Origin: Microbacterium hydrocarbonoxydans
GTDB lineage: Bacteria; Actinomycetota; Actinomycetes; Actinomycetales; Microbacteriaceae
Reading direction: 5' to 3'
DNA length: 64,000 nt
NCBI RefSeq assembly: GCF_000956475.1
Contig: NZ_JYJB01000010.1
Location: 62,001-126,000 of the forward strand
The position numbers and the translations under genes were made by a program. Positions 1 through 9,048 of the stretch are shown here, in pieces. Below the pieces are notes generated by a model. It was given only the letters and a program-made list of their open reading frames with translations, was not told the origin of the DNA and ran no database searches. How positions within the stretch are numbered: position 1 is the stretch's first letter; each line of letters begins with the position of its first letter.

Positions 1-654
1 GTCATCGCCGTCGACGCCAACCCTGATCGCGGTACTCTCGCCGACCGCATCGCACGTCCGAACCACAGCCGCTCGGTGCGCGATCTCGTGCGCATCCACG
101 ACGAGGTGAAGGGGTATCACGACATCTCGGCCATCGTCGCGCGCGATGCGACCCGGCTCGACGTGCTCGCCTCCGATTCCGACCCCCGGATCGCCGAGGC
201 CTTCAGCGACAGCGACTATCGCGATGTCGCCGATGTCGCGGCGCACTACTACTCGCTCGTGCTCACCGACACCGGCACCGGAATCGTGCACTCGGTCATG
301 TCTGCCACGCTCGACCTCGCGGACCAGATCGTCATCGTGTCGGGTCTCAGCGTCGACGAGGCGAGGCTCGCCTCCGAGACCCTGACATGGCTCGAGACCA
401 ACGGCTACGCAGAGCAGGCCCGCGAGGCGATCATCGTGCTCAACCAGTCGACGCCGGGCGCGCCGCTGGTACGGCTGAACGAACTGGAATCGCACTTCCG
501 CACCCGTGCGAAGAAGGTGGTCCGGATGCCGTATGACGCCCACATCGCCGGTGGCGGCACGATCGTGTTCTCGTCCTTGCAGCCCGAGACCCGCGTCGCC
601 GCGCGCGAGCTGGCCGCTCAGCTCGTCGAGGGCCTTCGGGCGAAGGCCGCCTGA
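1..654 (+). CDS. MinD/ParA-type ATPase, C-terminal part (5' end outside window)
   Basis: The reading frame is open from base 1 and ends at TGA 652-654. The first residues, [17 protein letters not shown], resemble the segment after the Walker A region in actinobacterial MinD/ParA-like ATPases, where a conserved DANP(D) precedes a helix. An internal GTG at 76 would make a shorter ORF, but the frame continues upstream and matches the family, so I treat this as a truncated gene. A later segment resembling [12 protein letters not shown] and a switch-like region with DQIVIVSG are also typical. Such proteins act in positioning, secretion or plasmid-like partitioning. The exact role cannot be told without the N-terminus. 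The stop overlaps the deformylase start by one base (TGATG), which suggests translational coupling. Confidence 0.75.
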   Translation, partial: VIAVDANPDRGTLADRIARPNHSRSVRDLVRIHDEVKGYHDISAIVARDATRLDVLASDSDPRIAEAFSDSDYRDVADVAAHYYSLVLTDTGTGIVHSVMSATLDLADQIVIVSGLSVDEARLASETLTWLETNGYAEQAREAIIVLNQSTPGAPLVRLNELESHFRTRAKKVVRMPYDAHIAGGGTIVFSSLQPETRVAARELAAQLVEGLRAKAA

Positions 655-1145
655 TGGCGGTTCGCGAGATCCGGGTCTTCGGAGACCCCGTGCTGCGGAC
701 CGTGTGCGCGTCGATCGATGAGATCGACGACGGAGTGCGCGCCCTCGTGACCGACCTCGTCGACACGGTCGAACTGCCGGGGCGAGCCGGTGTCGCGGCC
801 CCTCAGATCGGCGTCGCGCTGCGCGCATTCAGCTACAACATCGACGGCGACATCGGATACGTCCTCAATCCCGTGCTCACAGAGGTGCGCGGCGAGGCGG
901 TGCCCACAGGGGAGGGGTGTCTCTCGGTGCCGGGGCTGTGGCACGACGCGCTGCGTCACCCCTGGGCTCGTGTCGAGGGCATCGATCTCGACGGCAACCC
1001 CGTCGTGCTCGAGGGCGACGGTCTGCTGGCCCAGGCGCTGCAGCACGAGACAGACCACCTCGACGGGAAGCTGTACCTGTCGCGGCTGGACCCCGAGATC
1101 CGAAAGATCGCGATGCGCGAGGTGCGCGAGAGCTCCTGGTTCTGA
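654..1145 (+). CDS. def: peptide deformylase
   Basis: This 163-residue protein has the three deformylase motifs. Motif 1 is [11 protein letters not shown], motif 2 is EGCLSVPG with the metal-binding Cys, and motif 3 is QHETDHLDG with the HExxH pair. The enzyme removes the formyl group from the initiator methionine of new proteins. Motif 1 normally reads GhGhAAPQ. Here the first glycine position appears to be Arg, a small divergence that may mark a secondary deformylase. The ATG overlaps the stop of the preceding ATPase gene. The gene is followed by a strong hairpin shared with the convergent acyl-CoA synthetase gene. Confidence 0.93.
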   Translation: MAVREIRVFGDPVLRTVCASIDEIDDGVRALVTDLVDTVELPGRAGVAAPQIGVALRAFSYNIDGDIGYVLNPVLTEVRGEAVPTGEGCLSVPGLWHDALRHPWARVEGIDLDGNPVVLEGDGLLAQALQHETDHLDGKLYLSRLDPEIRKIAMREVRESSWF

Positions 1146-1172
1146 CGCGTCGACGGGCTCACCGACCCGGCG

Positions 1173-1214
1173 CATGAAGAAAGGGCCCCGCCGAAGCGGG
1201 ACCCTTTCTTCATG
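1173..1214. terminator. bidirectional terminator between def and the acyl-CoA synthetase gene
   Basis: The arms CATGAAGAAAGGG and CCCTTTCTTCATG form a long near-perfect inverted repeat between two convergent genes. The A-rich 5' arm and T-rich 3' arm give a terminator-like form on both strands. Confidence 0.85.
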
Positions 1215-1226
1215 TCGGCTGCTGGG

Positions 1227-3059
1227 TCAGCCTCCGATGGCGACGTTCGTCGTGGCGACCGGCTCGTCGTAGATCGCGGCGATCTCATCGGCGAAGTCGC
1301 TCATGATCACGTTGCGCTTGATCGAGAGCTTCGGAGTCAGGTGCCCTGAGGCCTCGGTCCATTCCGAGTCGAGGATCGTGAACTTGCGGATCGACTCCGC
1401 CCGGGAGACGCGCCCGTTCGCGGCGTCGACGGCCTTCTGCACCTCGGCGCGCACGGCGGCGTTCGTCGAGGCCTCCGCGAGCGACATCTCGGCGGGGAGA
1501 CCGTTGTTCGCGAGCCAGGTCGGCAGCATCTCGGGATCGAGCGTGACGAGCGCCGCGATGAACGGCTTCTGGTCGCCGACGACGACGACCTGACCGATGA
1601 TCGGATTCGCGCGGATCGGATCCTCGAGAGCCGCGGGGGAGACGTTCTTGCCGCCGGCCGTGACGATGATCTCCTTCTTGCGTCCCGTGATCGTGAGGAA
1701 GCCCTCCGAGTCGAAGCTGCCGATGTCGCCGGTGTGGAACCACCCGCCCTCGCTGAACGCATCGGCGGTGGCCTGCGGATTGTTCCAGTACTCCTTGAAG
1801 ACGTTGATGCCGCGCACCTCGATCTCGCCGTCGTCGGCGAGACGGACCCCGACGCCGGGAAGGGCAGGGCCGACCGTGCCGATCTTCGACTTGTCAGCGA
1901 GGTTGACGGTCGCGGGGGCAGTGGTCTCTGTGAGCCCGTACCCCTCGAGGATCACGACGCCGAGGCTGTGGAAGAAGTGTCCGAGGCGCGCGCCGAGCGG
2001 TGCGGAACCTGACACGGCGTAGACGACGTTGCCGCCCATGGCCTCGCGGAGCTTGCTGTACACGAGCTTGTTGAACAGGGCGAACTTCAGCTTCATGCCG
2101 AACGGCACGGGCTTGCCCTGTTCGAGGAGCTTGGAATGCTCGACGGCCACGTCTGCCGCGGCGCGGAAGATCTTGCCCTTGCCGCCGGCCTCGGCCTTCT
2201 GCTCGGCGGAGTTGTAGACCTTCTCGAAGACGCGGGGGACCGCGAGGAGGAAGGTGGGCTTGAACGAGCCGAGCGCGGGCAGAAGCTGGCGGGTGTCGGG
2301 CTGATGCCCGGTGCGGACTCCCGCGTGCACGTCGAGGATCGAGATGAACCGCGCGAACACGTGTGCGGTGGTGATGAACAGCAGAGTCGAGGCGCCCGGT
2401 GTCTGCACCACCTTGTCGAGCGCCTTGGCCGAGTTGCGCGCCAGCTCGACGAAGTTGCTGTGGGTCAGCACGCACCCCTTGGGGCGCCCGGTGGAGCCGG
2501 AGGTGTAGATCAGCGTGGCGATGTCGCTGCCCACGGCGAGGTTGCGGCGGCGCTCGATCTCGGCATCCGTCACCGAGGCGCCCTGGGCGGTGAGCGTGTC
2601 GATCGCCCCGAGGTGCATCTGCCAGACCTCGCGGATCAGCGGCAGGTCGCTGCGGACCTCGTCGACGCGGGCGAAGTGCTCCGGCGACTCCACGAGGAGC
2701 GCGATCGCGCCAGAGTCCTCGAGGATCCACTGGATCTGACTCGGCGAGCTGGTCTCGTAGATCGGCACCATCACGGCGCCGGCGTAGAAGAGCGCGAAGT
2801 CGACCAGAGACCACTCGTAGGTCGTGCGCGCGAGGAATCCGACCTTCTCGCCCGGCTGGATGCCTGCGGCGACGAAGCCCTTGGCGAGGGCGATCACGGC
2901 CGTCTGGAAGTCTGCGGCGGTGATGTCGCGCCAGCCGTCGCCTTCGGGCACCGAGAAGAGAGCGCGGTCCGGAGTCGCCTCGACGCGCTTCACCAGGATG
3001 TCGGCGATGTTCGCGTCGGGGTCGGCGGGGACGACGGCGGGGACTTCAAACTGAACCAC
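1227..3059 (-). CDS. long-chain fatty acid-CoA ligase (AMP-binding, FadD15-like)
   Basis: This is a 610-residue acyl-adenylate-forming enzyme that activates long-chain fatty acids to acyl-CoA through an acyl-AMP intermediate. The phosphate-binding motif YTSGSTGRPKG lies near residues 185-195. GYGLTETTAP is near residue 385, and the TGDIG plus GRKKE motifs of the ANL C-terminal hinge follow. A late LTPKLSIKRN holds the catalytic Lys region. The frame is open up to 3116. I chose GTG at 3059 because AAGGAG sits at proper spacing just before it and homologous proteins begin in this way. A TAGACT box at 3100-3105 on this strand could be its -10. In mycobacteria fadD15 is near plsC-like genes as here, which hints at a role in membrane or wall lipid supply. 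Confidence 0.93.
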   Translation of the reverse strand: MVQFEVPAVVPADPDANIADILVKRVEATPDRALFSVPEGDGWRDITAADFQTAVIALAKGFVAAGIQPGEKVGFLARTTYEWSLVDFALFYAGAVMVPIYETSSPSQIQWILEDSGAIALLVESPEHFARVDEVRSDLPLIREVWQMHLGAIDTLTAQGASVTDAEIERRRNLAVGSDIATLIYTSGSTGRPKGCVLTHSNFVELARNSAKALDKVVQTPGASTLLFITTAHVFARFISILDVHAGVRTGHQPDTRQLLPALGSFKPTFLLAVPRVFEKVYNSAEQKAEAGGKGKIFRAAADVAVEHSKLLEQGKPVPFGMKLKFALFNKLVYSKLREAMGGNVVYAVSGSAPLGARLGHFFHSLGVVILEGYGLTETTAPATVNLADKSKIGTVGPALPGVGVRLADDGEIEVRGINVFKEYWNNPQATADAFSEGGWFHTGDIGSFDSEGFLTITGRKKEIIVTAGGKNVSPAALEDPIRANPIIGQVVVVGDQKPFIAALVTLDPEMLPTWLANNGLPAEMSLAEASTNAAVRAEVQKAVDAANGRVSRAESIRKFTILDSEWTEASGHLTPKLSIKRNVIMSDFADEIAAIYDEPVATTNVAIGG

Positions 3060-3175
3060 GGCAGCTCCTTCGGTACCGGTCGGGCACGATGTCCTCCCGA
3101 GTCTAAGGCATGGCACTCAATATCACCCATCGTGGAACTCAGTCGCCCTTCGTCAACGGATGCCGGACTCGGCGC

Positions 3176-3181
3176 TAGACT
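3176..3181 (+). promoter_or_regulatory. -10 box TAGACT, leaderless start of plsC
   Basis: TAGACT is followed by seven bases and then the ATG at 3189, so transcription should begin at or next to the start codon. No Shine-Dalgarno sequence is present. The -35 is not clear. Confidence 0.6.
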
Positions 3182-3188
3182 TCACCCG

Positions 3189-3887
3189 ATGTTCTACTGG
3201 CTGATGAAGTACGTGGTGATCGGCCCCGTGGTCAAGGCGGTCTTCCGCCCCTGGGTCGTCGGACGGGCCAACGTGCCCGCGAGCGGCGCGGCGATCCTCG
3301 CGAGCAACCACCTGTCCTTCGCCGACTCCATCTTCCTTCCGCTCATGATCGACCGGCCGATGTCCTTCCTCGCCAAGAGCGACTACTTCACCGGGCGGGG
3401 CATCAAGGGCTGGGCGACGAGGTTCTTCATGAGCGCCACCGGTCAGATCCCGATCGACCGCTCCGGCGGCAAGGCATCTGAGGCGTCTCTGAACACGGGT
3501 CTGCAGGTGCTCGGACGCGGCGACCTGCTCGGCATCTATCCCGAGGGGACCCGCAGCCCCGACGGCAAGCTCTATCGCGGACGCACCGGCATCGCGCGGA
3601 TGGCGCTCGAGGCCAAGGTCCCGGTGATCCCCGTCATCATGGTCGACACCGACACGGCCATGCCGATCGGCCGCCGCGTCCCGAACGTGATGCGGGTGGG
3701 CATCGTGATCGGGGAGCCCCTCGACTTCTCGCGCTACACGGGCATGGAGAACGATCGCTACATCCTCCGCTCGGTCACCGACGAGATCATGGTCGCGCTG
3801 CAGAGGCTCGGCGAGCAGCAGTACGAGGACGTCTACGCCTCGACCGTGAAGGACCGCCTCCCGGCGACCGCCTCACGGCGATCGTGA
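3189..3887 (+). CDS. plsC: 1-acyl-sn-glycerol-3-phosphate acyltransferase
   Basis: This 232-residue acyltransferase transfers an acyl group from acyl-CoA or acyl-ACP to lysophosphatidate in phospholipid synthesis. The catalytic HX4D motif is NHLSFAD (about residues 37-43), and the substrate-binding motif EGTRSPDG lies near residue 119. The N-terminus MFYWLMKYVVIGPVV is a hydrophobic membrane anchor. The frame is open far upstream (to 2136), but that part is antisense to the ligase gene. ATG 3189 is the start because homologs begin here and a TAGACT box lies seven bases before it. It diverges from the acyl-CoA synthetase, which could supply its substrate. Confidence 0.93.
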   Translation: MFYWLMKYVVIGPVVKAVFRPWVVGRANVPASGAAILASNHLSFADSIFLPLMIDRPMSFLAKSDYFTGRGIKGWATRFFMSATGQIPIDRSGGKASEASLNTGLQVLGRGDLLGIYPEGTRSPDGKLYRGRTGIARMALEAKVPVIPVIMVDTDTAMPIGRRVPNVMRVGIVIGEPLDFSRYTGMENDRYILRSVTDEIMVALQRLGEQQYEDVYASTVKDRLPATASRRS

Positions 3888-3901
3888 GACCCGCCGACCA
3901 G

Positions 3902-3907
3902 TAGGCT
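3902..3907 (+). promoter_or_regulatory. -10 box TAGGCT, leaderless start of aroG
   Basis: TAGGCT is followed by six bases and then ATG 3914, with no ribosome binding site between. A CTCACG/CGTGAG inverted repeat at 3872-3888 lies just upstream, over the plsC stop region, and might be an operator or a weak hairpin. Confidence 0.6.
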
Positions 3908-3913
3908 GGGTGC

Positions 3914-5254
3914 ATGCAAAAGCACCACATCGACGCGCTTGACGCGTGGCGCTCGCTCCCGATCAAGCAGCAGCCCCAGTGGCCCGATGCCGAACGCGTC
4001 GCAGAGGTGTCCCAGCAGATCGCCGCCCTCCCTCCGCTCGTCTTCGCGGGAGAGGTCGACAACCTCCGCGATCGCCTGGCGCGCGCGGCGTCCGGTCGTG
4101 CTTTCCTGCTGCAGGGCGGAGACTGCGCCGAGACCTTCGCCGGCGCCACCGCCGAGCAGATCCGCAACCGGATCAAGACGGTGCTGCAGATGGCCGTCGT
4201 CCTCACCTACGGAGCCTCGATGCCCGTGGTCAAGATGGGGCGCATGGCCGGTCAGTTCGCCAAGCCCCGCTCGAGCGACAGCGAGACCCGCGGAGACGTC
4301 ACGCTCCCGGCGTACCGCGGCGACATCGTCAACGGCTACGACTTCACCGAGCTCTCACGTCAGGCCGACCCCGGCCGCCTGCTGCAGGGCTATCACACGG
4401 CAGCCTCCACGCTGAACCTCATCCGCGCCTTCACGCAGGGTGGCTTCGCCGACCTCCGCGAAGTGCACTCGTGGAACAAGGGCTTCGCGCAGAACCCGGC
4501 CAACCAGCGCTACGAGCGGATGGCGGCGGAGATCGATCGTGCGATCAAGTTCATGGAGGCGGCCGGCGCCGACTTCGACGAGCTCAAGCGCGTGGAGTTC
4601 TTCACAGGCCACGAAGGCCTCCTGATGGACTACGAGCGTCCGATGACGCGCATCGACTCGCGCACCGACACTCCGTACAACACCTCCGCGCACTTCCTTT
4701 GGATCGGCGAGCGCACGCGCGAGCTCGACGGCGCGCACGTCGACTACTTCTCGAAGATCCGCAACCCGATCGGTGTGAAGCTCGGCCCGACGACGACTCC
4801 CGAGACGGCTCTCGCGCTCATCGACAAGCTCGACCCGGACCGCGAGCCGGGCCGCCTGACCTTCATCACCCGCATGGGCGCAGGCAAGATCCGCGATGCG
4901 CTGCCGCCGCTGCTCGAGGCAGTGCGCGATTCCGGAGCGCAGCCGCTGTGGGTCACCGATCCGATGCACGGCAACGGGATCACGACGCCCACCGGCTACA
5001 AGACCCGTCGCTTCGACGACGTGGTCGACGAGGTGCGCGGCTTCTTCGAGGCGCACCGCGCGGTCGGCACGTTCCCCGGCGGCATCCACGTGGAGCTCAC
5101 CGGTGACGACGTCACCGAGTGCCTGGGCGGATCGGAGCACATCGACGAGGCCGCTCTCGCGACCCGTTACGAGAGCCTGTGCGACCCGCGCCTGAACCAC
5201 ATGCAGTCGCTCGAGCTCGCGTTCCTCGTGGCCGAGGAGCTCGAGAAGCGCTGA
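3914..5254 (+). CDS. aroG: 3-deoxy-7-phosphoheptulonate synthase, class II
   Basis: This 446-residue enzyme condenses phosphoenolpyruvate and erythrose 4-phosphate, the first step of the shikimate pathway for aromatic amino acids. It is the plant-like class II (AroA-II) form: QGGDCAETF at residues 67-75 holds the metal-binding Cys. PVVKMGRMAGQFAKPRS, ending near residue 120, and the later TRMGAGKIRDALPPLLEAV and WVTDPMHGN segments are all family hallmarks. Its length matches the family. The start is set by the leaderless -10 box six bases upstream. Neighbours match the M. tuberculosis pknL-aroG region. A 150-base gap with only weak dyads separates it from the convergent kinase gene. Confidence 0.97.
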   Translation: MQKHHIDALDAWRSLPIKQQPQWPDAERVAEVSQQIAALPPLVFAGEVDNLRDRLARAASGRAFLLQGGDCAETFAGATAEQIRNRIKTVLQMAVVLTYGASMPVVKMGRMAGQFAKPRSSDSETRGDVTLPAYRGDIVNGYDFTELSRQADPGRLLQGYHTAASTLNLIRAFTQGGFADLREVHSWNKGFAQNPANQRYERMAAEIDRAIKFMEAAGADFDELKRVEFFTGHEGLLMDYERPMTRIDSRTDTPYNTSAHFLWIGERTRELDGAHVDYFSKIRNPIGVKLGPTTTPETALALIDKLDPDREPGRLTFITRMGAGKIRDALPPLLEAVRDSGAQPLWVTDPMHGNGITTPTGYKTRRFDDVVDEVRGFFEAHRAVGTFPGGIHVELTGDDVTECLGGSEHIDEAALATRYESLCDPRLNHMQSLELAFLVAEELEKR

Positions 5255-5404
5255 CCAGGGGAGGCCCCGCCGCTCCCGCCGCACGACACGAGGTGCGGCA
5301 GGGCGACGCGGGGCTCACCACGCCCATCGGCTGCGCGCTGGGCGTTGTAAACGGAGTCGCCGCGGTGTGCCGGAAGCTCGACATGGCCCGCACCTGGCGT
5401 CAGG

Positions 5405-7357
5405 TCAGTCCTTGAGCCCCATCTGCAGCACGATCGTCGCGCCCTTGCGCTGAGGGTCGGTGGGGCTGTACGACACGACCTTCGTGTTCTTGTTGTCGAG
5501 CAGGTCCCAGGCGACGTCGGGGATCATCGTGTCGCTCGTGTACGTCCACTGGAAGCCCGCGGCGCTCAGCGCCTCCTTGGCCTTGTCGCGCGTCATGCCC
5601 GTGACATCGGGGACGTCGTACAGCTGCGGACCCTTCGACACGATCAGCTGGATCGTGTCGCCGGGGCGCCAGGATCCGGCCTCGGCGCGGTCTGCGTAGC
5701 CGATCACCTTGTCCTTCGCGACGTCTTCGCTGAACACCGTCTGACTCTCGGGATTCACGACGAGGCCCTTGTCCGTGAGGGTCTTGGTCGCCTGATCGAC
5801 GGTCATGCCGCTGACGTCGGGCACGGGGCCCAGGGAGACCTGGATCGTGGCGGTGTCCTTCTCGAACACGGTGCACCCCTGATCGCATCCGAAGGCGTCG
5901 CCCCCTGCACGGGGCGTGATGCGGACGTTGAGCACCTTGCCGTTGTCCAGGTCGTCGAAGTACTGCTCGTCGTCGGTGAGCTCGAGATTCGCCGCAGTGA
6001 GCGCCTGCCTGACGGCGTCGACGTCCTGGCCGGTGACGGGGGCGATGTCGTGCGACGCCGGCCCCTTCGACACGATGAGCACGACCGGCACGCCCTTGTC
6101 GAGCCGTTCACCTGCACCCGGATCGCTGTCGATCACGATCCCGGCGTCGACGTCGACGGAGAACTCGTCCTGCCGCTGCGGCTCGAAGCCCTCGGCCGTC
6201 AGGGCGTTCGCAGCATCCTCGTAGGCCATCCCTGCGACCGCCGGCACGGCGATCAACGACCCGGGACCCGACCCGAACCACCAGCCGACACCTCCCGCGA
6301 CCACCGCGAGAAGCAGCACGAGCGTGAGGAGGAACGCTCCGCGCGCGCGACGCTTGGAGGTGCGCCGACGAAGGAGCGTGGCGTTGTCGATCGTCTGCGG
6401 GGCCGGCGCGGTCGGATCGGCAAGCACCGCGGTCTGCGGCATGACCTTGGTGAGGTCGCCCGAGTCATGCGCCCGCTGCGGAGCGTTCGCCGCGGCCACC
6501 GCGGGGGCGACGCCGAGGTCGCGCTCGATCTCACGGAGACGCTCGAGCATCTGTCCCGCGTCATCCGGCCGCTCGTCCGGCGACTTCTCGGTCGCCCACA
6601 GCACCAGCTCATCCAGCTGCTCCGGCACGCCGGGGTTGCGCACGCTCGGTCGCGGGACCGACTCGGTCGCGTGCTGGAAGGCGATCTGCATCGGCTGCTC
6701 GCCCTTGTACGGCTGCTCGCCCACGAGCATCTCGTACAGCATGATGCCGAGCGCGTAGATGTCGCTGCGCGCATCGGCCGTGCCGCGCGTGACGAGCTCG
6801 GGGGCGAGGTAGGCGATCGTGCCGAGCAGCTGCTGCCCTGTGGCGGTGTTCGCGGTGGTCGCGCGCGCGAGCCCGAAATCGCCGATCTTGATCCGGCCGT
6901 CCTCGGCGAGCAGCACGTTCTCGGGCTTGACGTCTCGATGCACGATTCCCGCACGGTGCGCTGCGGAGAGGCCGGCGAGCACCGCATCCATGATCGTGAT
7001 TGTCTGCGAGATCGTGAGGCGCTTCTGCTCGCGCAGCAGCTCGCGCAGCGTGATGCCGGGCAGGTACTCCATCACGAGGTAGGCGAGCTCGCCGTCCTGG
7101 CCCTGGTCGAAGACGTTGACCACGTGCGGGTCCGCCAGACGGGCGGCCGCGCGAGCCTCCTGGATGAATCTGCTCTGGAAGTTCGAGTCATCGCTCAGGT
7201 GCGCGTGCATGACCTTGAGTGCGATGCGGCGTTCGAGCCGGAGGTCGGTCGCGACGTACACCGTGGCCATTCCGCCGCGGGCGATGCGGGCTCGTACGCG
7301 GTAGCGACCGTCGACAAGTCGCCCGATGAGGGGGTCGGCCTGCTGATTGGTCGTCAC
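5405..7357 (-). CDS. PASTA-domain serine/threonine protein kinase (PknB/PknL-like)
   Basis: This 650-residue membrane kinase probably senses wall precursors and phosphorylates division or wall proteins. The kinase domain spans about residues 14-280: Gly-rich loop IARGGMATVYV, ATP-binding K48, catalytic HRD at 140-142 and DFG at 160-162. One membrane helix lies at 341-361. Four extracellular PASTA repeats follow, at about 366-433, 434-511, 512-577 and 578-648. Repeat 2 carries an unusual Cys pair, C491 and C495 in GCDQGC. The gene occupies the pknL position of mycobacteria, next to aroG and an Rv2175c-like gene, but M. tuberculosis PknL is much shorter (about 400 residues). The GTG start is preceded by TAGAAT and six bases, so it looks leaderless. 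Confidence 0.95.
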   Translation of the reverse strand: MTTNQQADPLIGRLVDGRYRVRARIARGGMATVYVATDLRLERRIALKVMHAHLSDDSNFQSRFIQEARAAARLADPHVVNVFDQGQDGELAYLVMEYLPGITLRELLREQKRLTISQTITIMDAVLAGLSAAHRAGIVHRDVKPENVLLAEDGRIKIGDFGLARATTANTATGQQLLGTIAYLAPELVTRGTADARSDIYALGIMLYEMLVGEQPYKGEQPMQIAFQHATESVPRPSVRNPGVPEQLDELVLWATEKSPDERPDDAGQMLERLREIERDLGVAPAVAAANAPQRAHDSGDLTKVMPQTAVLADPTAPAPQTIDNATLLRRRTSKRRARGAFLLTLVLLLAVVAGGVGWWFGSGPGSLIAVPAVAGMAYEDAANALTAEGFEPQRQDEFSVDVDAGIVIDSDPGAGERLDKGVPVVLIVSKGPASHDIAPVTGQDVDAVRQALTAANLELTDDEQYFDDLDNGKVLNVRITPRAGGDAFGCDQGCTVFEKDTATIQVSLGPVPDVSGMTVDQATKTLTDKGLVVNPESQTVFSEDVAKDKVIGYADRAEAGSWRPGDTIQLIVSKGPQLYDVPDVTGMTRDKAKEALSAAGFQWTYTSDTMIPDVAWDLLDNKNTKVVSYSPTDPQRKGATIVLQMGLKD

Positions 7358-7363
7358 GTCAAG

Positions 7364-7369
7364 ATTCTA
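7364..7369 (-). promoter_or_regulatory. -10 box TAGAAT, leaderless start of the PASTA kinase
   Basis: Read on the minus strand, TAGAAT is followed by cttgac and then the GTG start at 7357. There is no Shine-Dalgarno sequence. Confidence 0.6.
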
Positions 7370-7433
7370 GGGAAGGCAGACTGAAAGCCTGCGGAACGGC
7401 TCGCCCCTCGGGCCTGACGGTTTGCAGCGAGTC

Positions 7434-8573
7434 TCAGCCGTGCTGGGCGAGCCACTGATACGCCTGCGTCTCCCACTGCCCGTACTTGTCGGGGTAGGCG
7501 GAGATCTGCACGGCCTGCGCAGCCGCCGTGAACGGCATGGATTCCCAGCCGGGAATGTCCAGAAGACCGCGGGTGATCTGCCCGTTCGGGTCGCTCTGGC
7601 CGCCGAAGAACGCACGCGTGCTGCGATCGGGGTCGAGGATCTGCTCCGCCGCGCCCCAGCCCGTGCTCGGCCGCTGCTGGAACAGTCCGAGCGAGTCGCG
7701 GTCGCCATGGTCGACGTTGCGCAGACCGGATTCGACCATCGCCGTGGCCAGCGCGATGGCGAGCCCGCGGTCGGAGACGCCGAGCTGACGTCCGATCGCG
7801 ATGATCAGCGCCGCATTCGCCGCCTGCTCGGCGTCAAGGGCGGCGCTGAGCTGTCCGCCGGCCTGTACCGGGGGAGCGGAGACCACGATGCTCTGGCCGG
7901 GGTAGATGATCGACTCCGCGGTCAGCGCATTCCATGCGTACAGGGATGCCGTCGACGTGCCGTACTTCTGCGCGATGCCGAAGAGGGTGTCTCCCGCGAC
8001 GACGGAGTGGGTCTGCGCCCCCGGAGCGGTGACGGGAGTCGGCGAGTCCGCCGCAGCGGTCACGGCTGCCGGGGCAGCGGCGCCGGAGATCGCCAGGCTC
8101 TGGCCGGGATAGATCAGGGATGCGCGAGTGAGGCCGTTGGCCGCCAGGACGGCGTCGACAGAGGTGCCGTACTTCTGAGCGATGCCGTAGACGGTGTCGC
8201 CGGACACGACGACGTGGCTCTGCGAGGTCGGGGCAGCGGATGCCGGTGCGCTCGCCCCCGCGAGCGACAGCGTCTGGCCCGGGTAGATCACCGATCGCCA
8301 CGTGAGGCTGTTCCAGGCGAGGACGTCGGCCGTGCGCAGCCCATGACGCTCTGCGATGGCGGAGATCGTGTCGCCTGGCTGGACGACATAGGTCGTCGGG
8401 ACGGACGCCGGGATCACCCGCAGAGCAGGAACCGCCGGCACGTGAGCGTGCACGGGAGCTGCGTCGGCCGCCGCGGGTACGATCGCCATGCTTCCGGTGA
8501 GACTGCCGATGACGGCCGCCGGCACGCCGATCTGCAGATAGCGGGTGCGACGGGCTGTGGTGTTCAGTCTCAC
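7434..8573 (-). CDS. secreted LysM-repeat protein with lytic transglycosylase-like C-terminus
   Basis: This 379-residue exported protein should bind and perhaps cleave peptidoglycan. After a signal-like hydrophobic stretch (about residues 12-40, ending AAADAAP) come three LysM repeats, each with the pattern YVVQPGDTISAIAERHG or HVVVSGDTVYGIAQKYG and ending in IYPGQ. Ala/Pro linkers separate them. The last ~120 residues (IAIGRQLGVSDRGLAIALA, then AMVESGLRNVDHGDRDSLGLFQQR) resemble the transglycosylase-like domains common in actinobacterial wall hydrolases, with a conserved Glu in the VESGL motif. The frame is open to 8609. GTG 8573 is preferred because GGGGG lies seven bases before it. It sits between the kinase and its putative substrate gene. 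Confidence 0.87.
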   Translation of the reverse strand: MRLNTTARRTRYLQIGVPAAVIGSLTGSMAIVPAAADAAPVHAHVPAVPALRVIPASVPTTYVVQPGDTISAIAERHGLRTADVLAWNSLTWRSVIYPGQTLSLAGASAPASAAPTSQSHVVVSGDTVYGIAQKYGTSVDAVLAANGLTRASLIYPGQSLAISGAAAPAAVTAAADSPTPVTAPGAQTHSVVAGDTLFGIAQKYGTSTASLYAWNALTAESIIYPGQSIVVSAPPVQAGGQLSAALDAEQAANAALIIAIGRQLGVSDRGLAIALATAMVESGLRNVDHGDRDSLGLFQQRPSTGWGAAEQILDPDRSTRAFFGGQSDPNGQITRGLLDIPGWESMPFTAAAQAVQISAYPDKYGQWETQAYQWLAQHG

Positions 8574-8703
8574 GGTTCCCCCTTGTTCGACGTCTGCCCA
8601 CGCTGACACGTATGTAAACAGAAGTCAACAAGAGTTACTCAAGTGAACGATGTGACTGGAGTGAAGATATGCGCCTCGGGCGCGGAGGTGAGATAGTGGC
8701 AAC

Positions 8704-9048
8704 GTGTCTGCACCAACTGAGAACTCGTCCGCCTGGCTGACCATGCCCGACCTCGTCGAGGTTCTCGACGTACCGCTCGGTCGCGTGCGTCGCTTGATCG
8801 ACGAGCACTATCTGATCGGCTCCAAGCGCAGCGGCGTCTTCGCCGTCCCCGCGGTCTTCATCGTCGACGGACACCCGCTGCCGTCGCTGCGCGGCACCAT
8901 CATCGCCCTGCAGGACGCCGGCCTCACCGATGACGAGGCCGTGGACTGGCTGCTCGCGGAGGAGGAGACCATGGGACGCTCCCCGATCGATGCTCTTCTC
9001 GCCGGTCACAAGAGCGAAGTGCGACGCATCGCGCGCACTCTGGCCTGA
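8704..9048 (+). CDS. Rv2175c-like winged-helix/HTH DNA-binding protein
   Basis: This 114-residue protein matches the actinobacterial family of M. tuberculosis Rv2175c, a DNA-binding protein described as a PknL substrate. An N-terminal flexible tail rich in Ser and Thr (APTENSSAWLT) precedes an HTH segment, TMPDLVEVLDVPLGRVRRLI, and a C-terminal domain with FAVPAVFIVDGHPLPSLRG. The Rv2175c tail is the part phosphorylated in M. tuberculosis, so the Ser/Thr residues at positions 5-13 are candidate phosphosites here (inference). The start is GTG, with a GGAGGTGAG stretch about 14 bases upstream, somewhat far for a normal site. Its stop directly abuts the stop of the convergent polyprenyl synthase. 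Confidence 0.85.
   Translation: MSAPTENSSAWLTMPDLVEVLDVPLGRVRRLIDEHYLIGSKRSGVFAVPAVFIVDGHPLPSLRGTIIALQDAGLTDDEAVDWLLAEEETMGRSPIDALLAGHKSEVRRIARTLA

Noticed and set aside
2136..3188. Upstream extension of the plsC frame
   Set aside because: It is antisense to the acyl-CoA synthetase. The plsC family starts at ATG 3189 and a -10 box sits just before it.
5255..5404. Terminator between aroG and the kinase gene
   Set aside because: Only short imperfect GC dyads are present, without a T run, so no terminator is called.
8574..8703. TTGACT and TACATA hexamers as a promoter for the LysM gene
   Set aside because: The spacing is only about six bases, so they cannot be a -35/-10 pair. No better pair was found, although the gap must hold a promoter.
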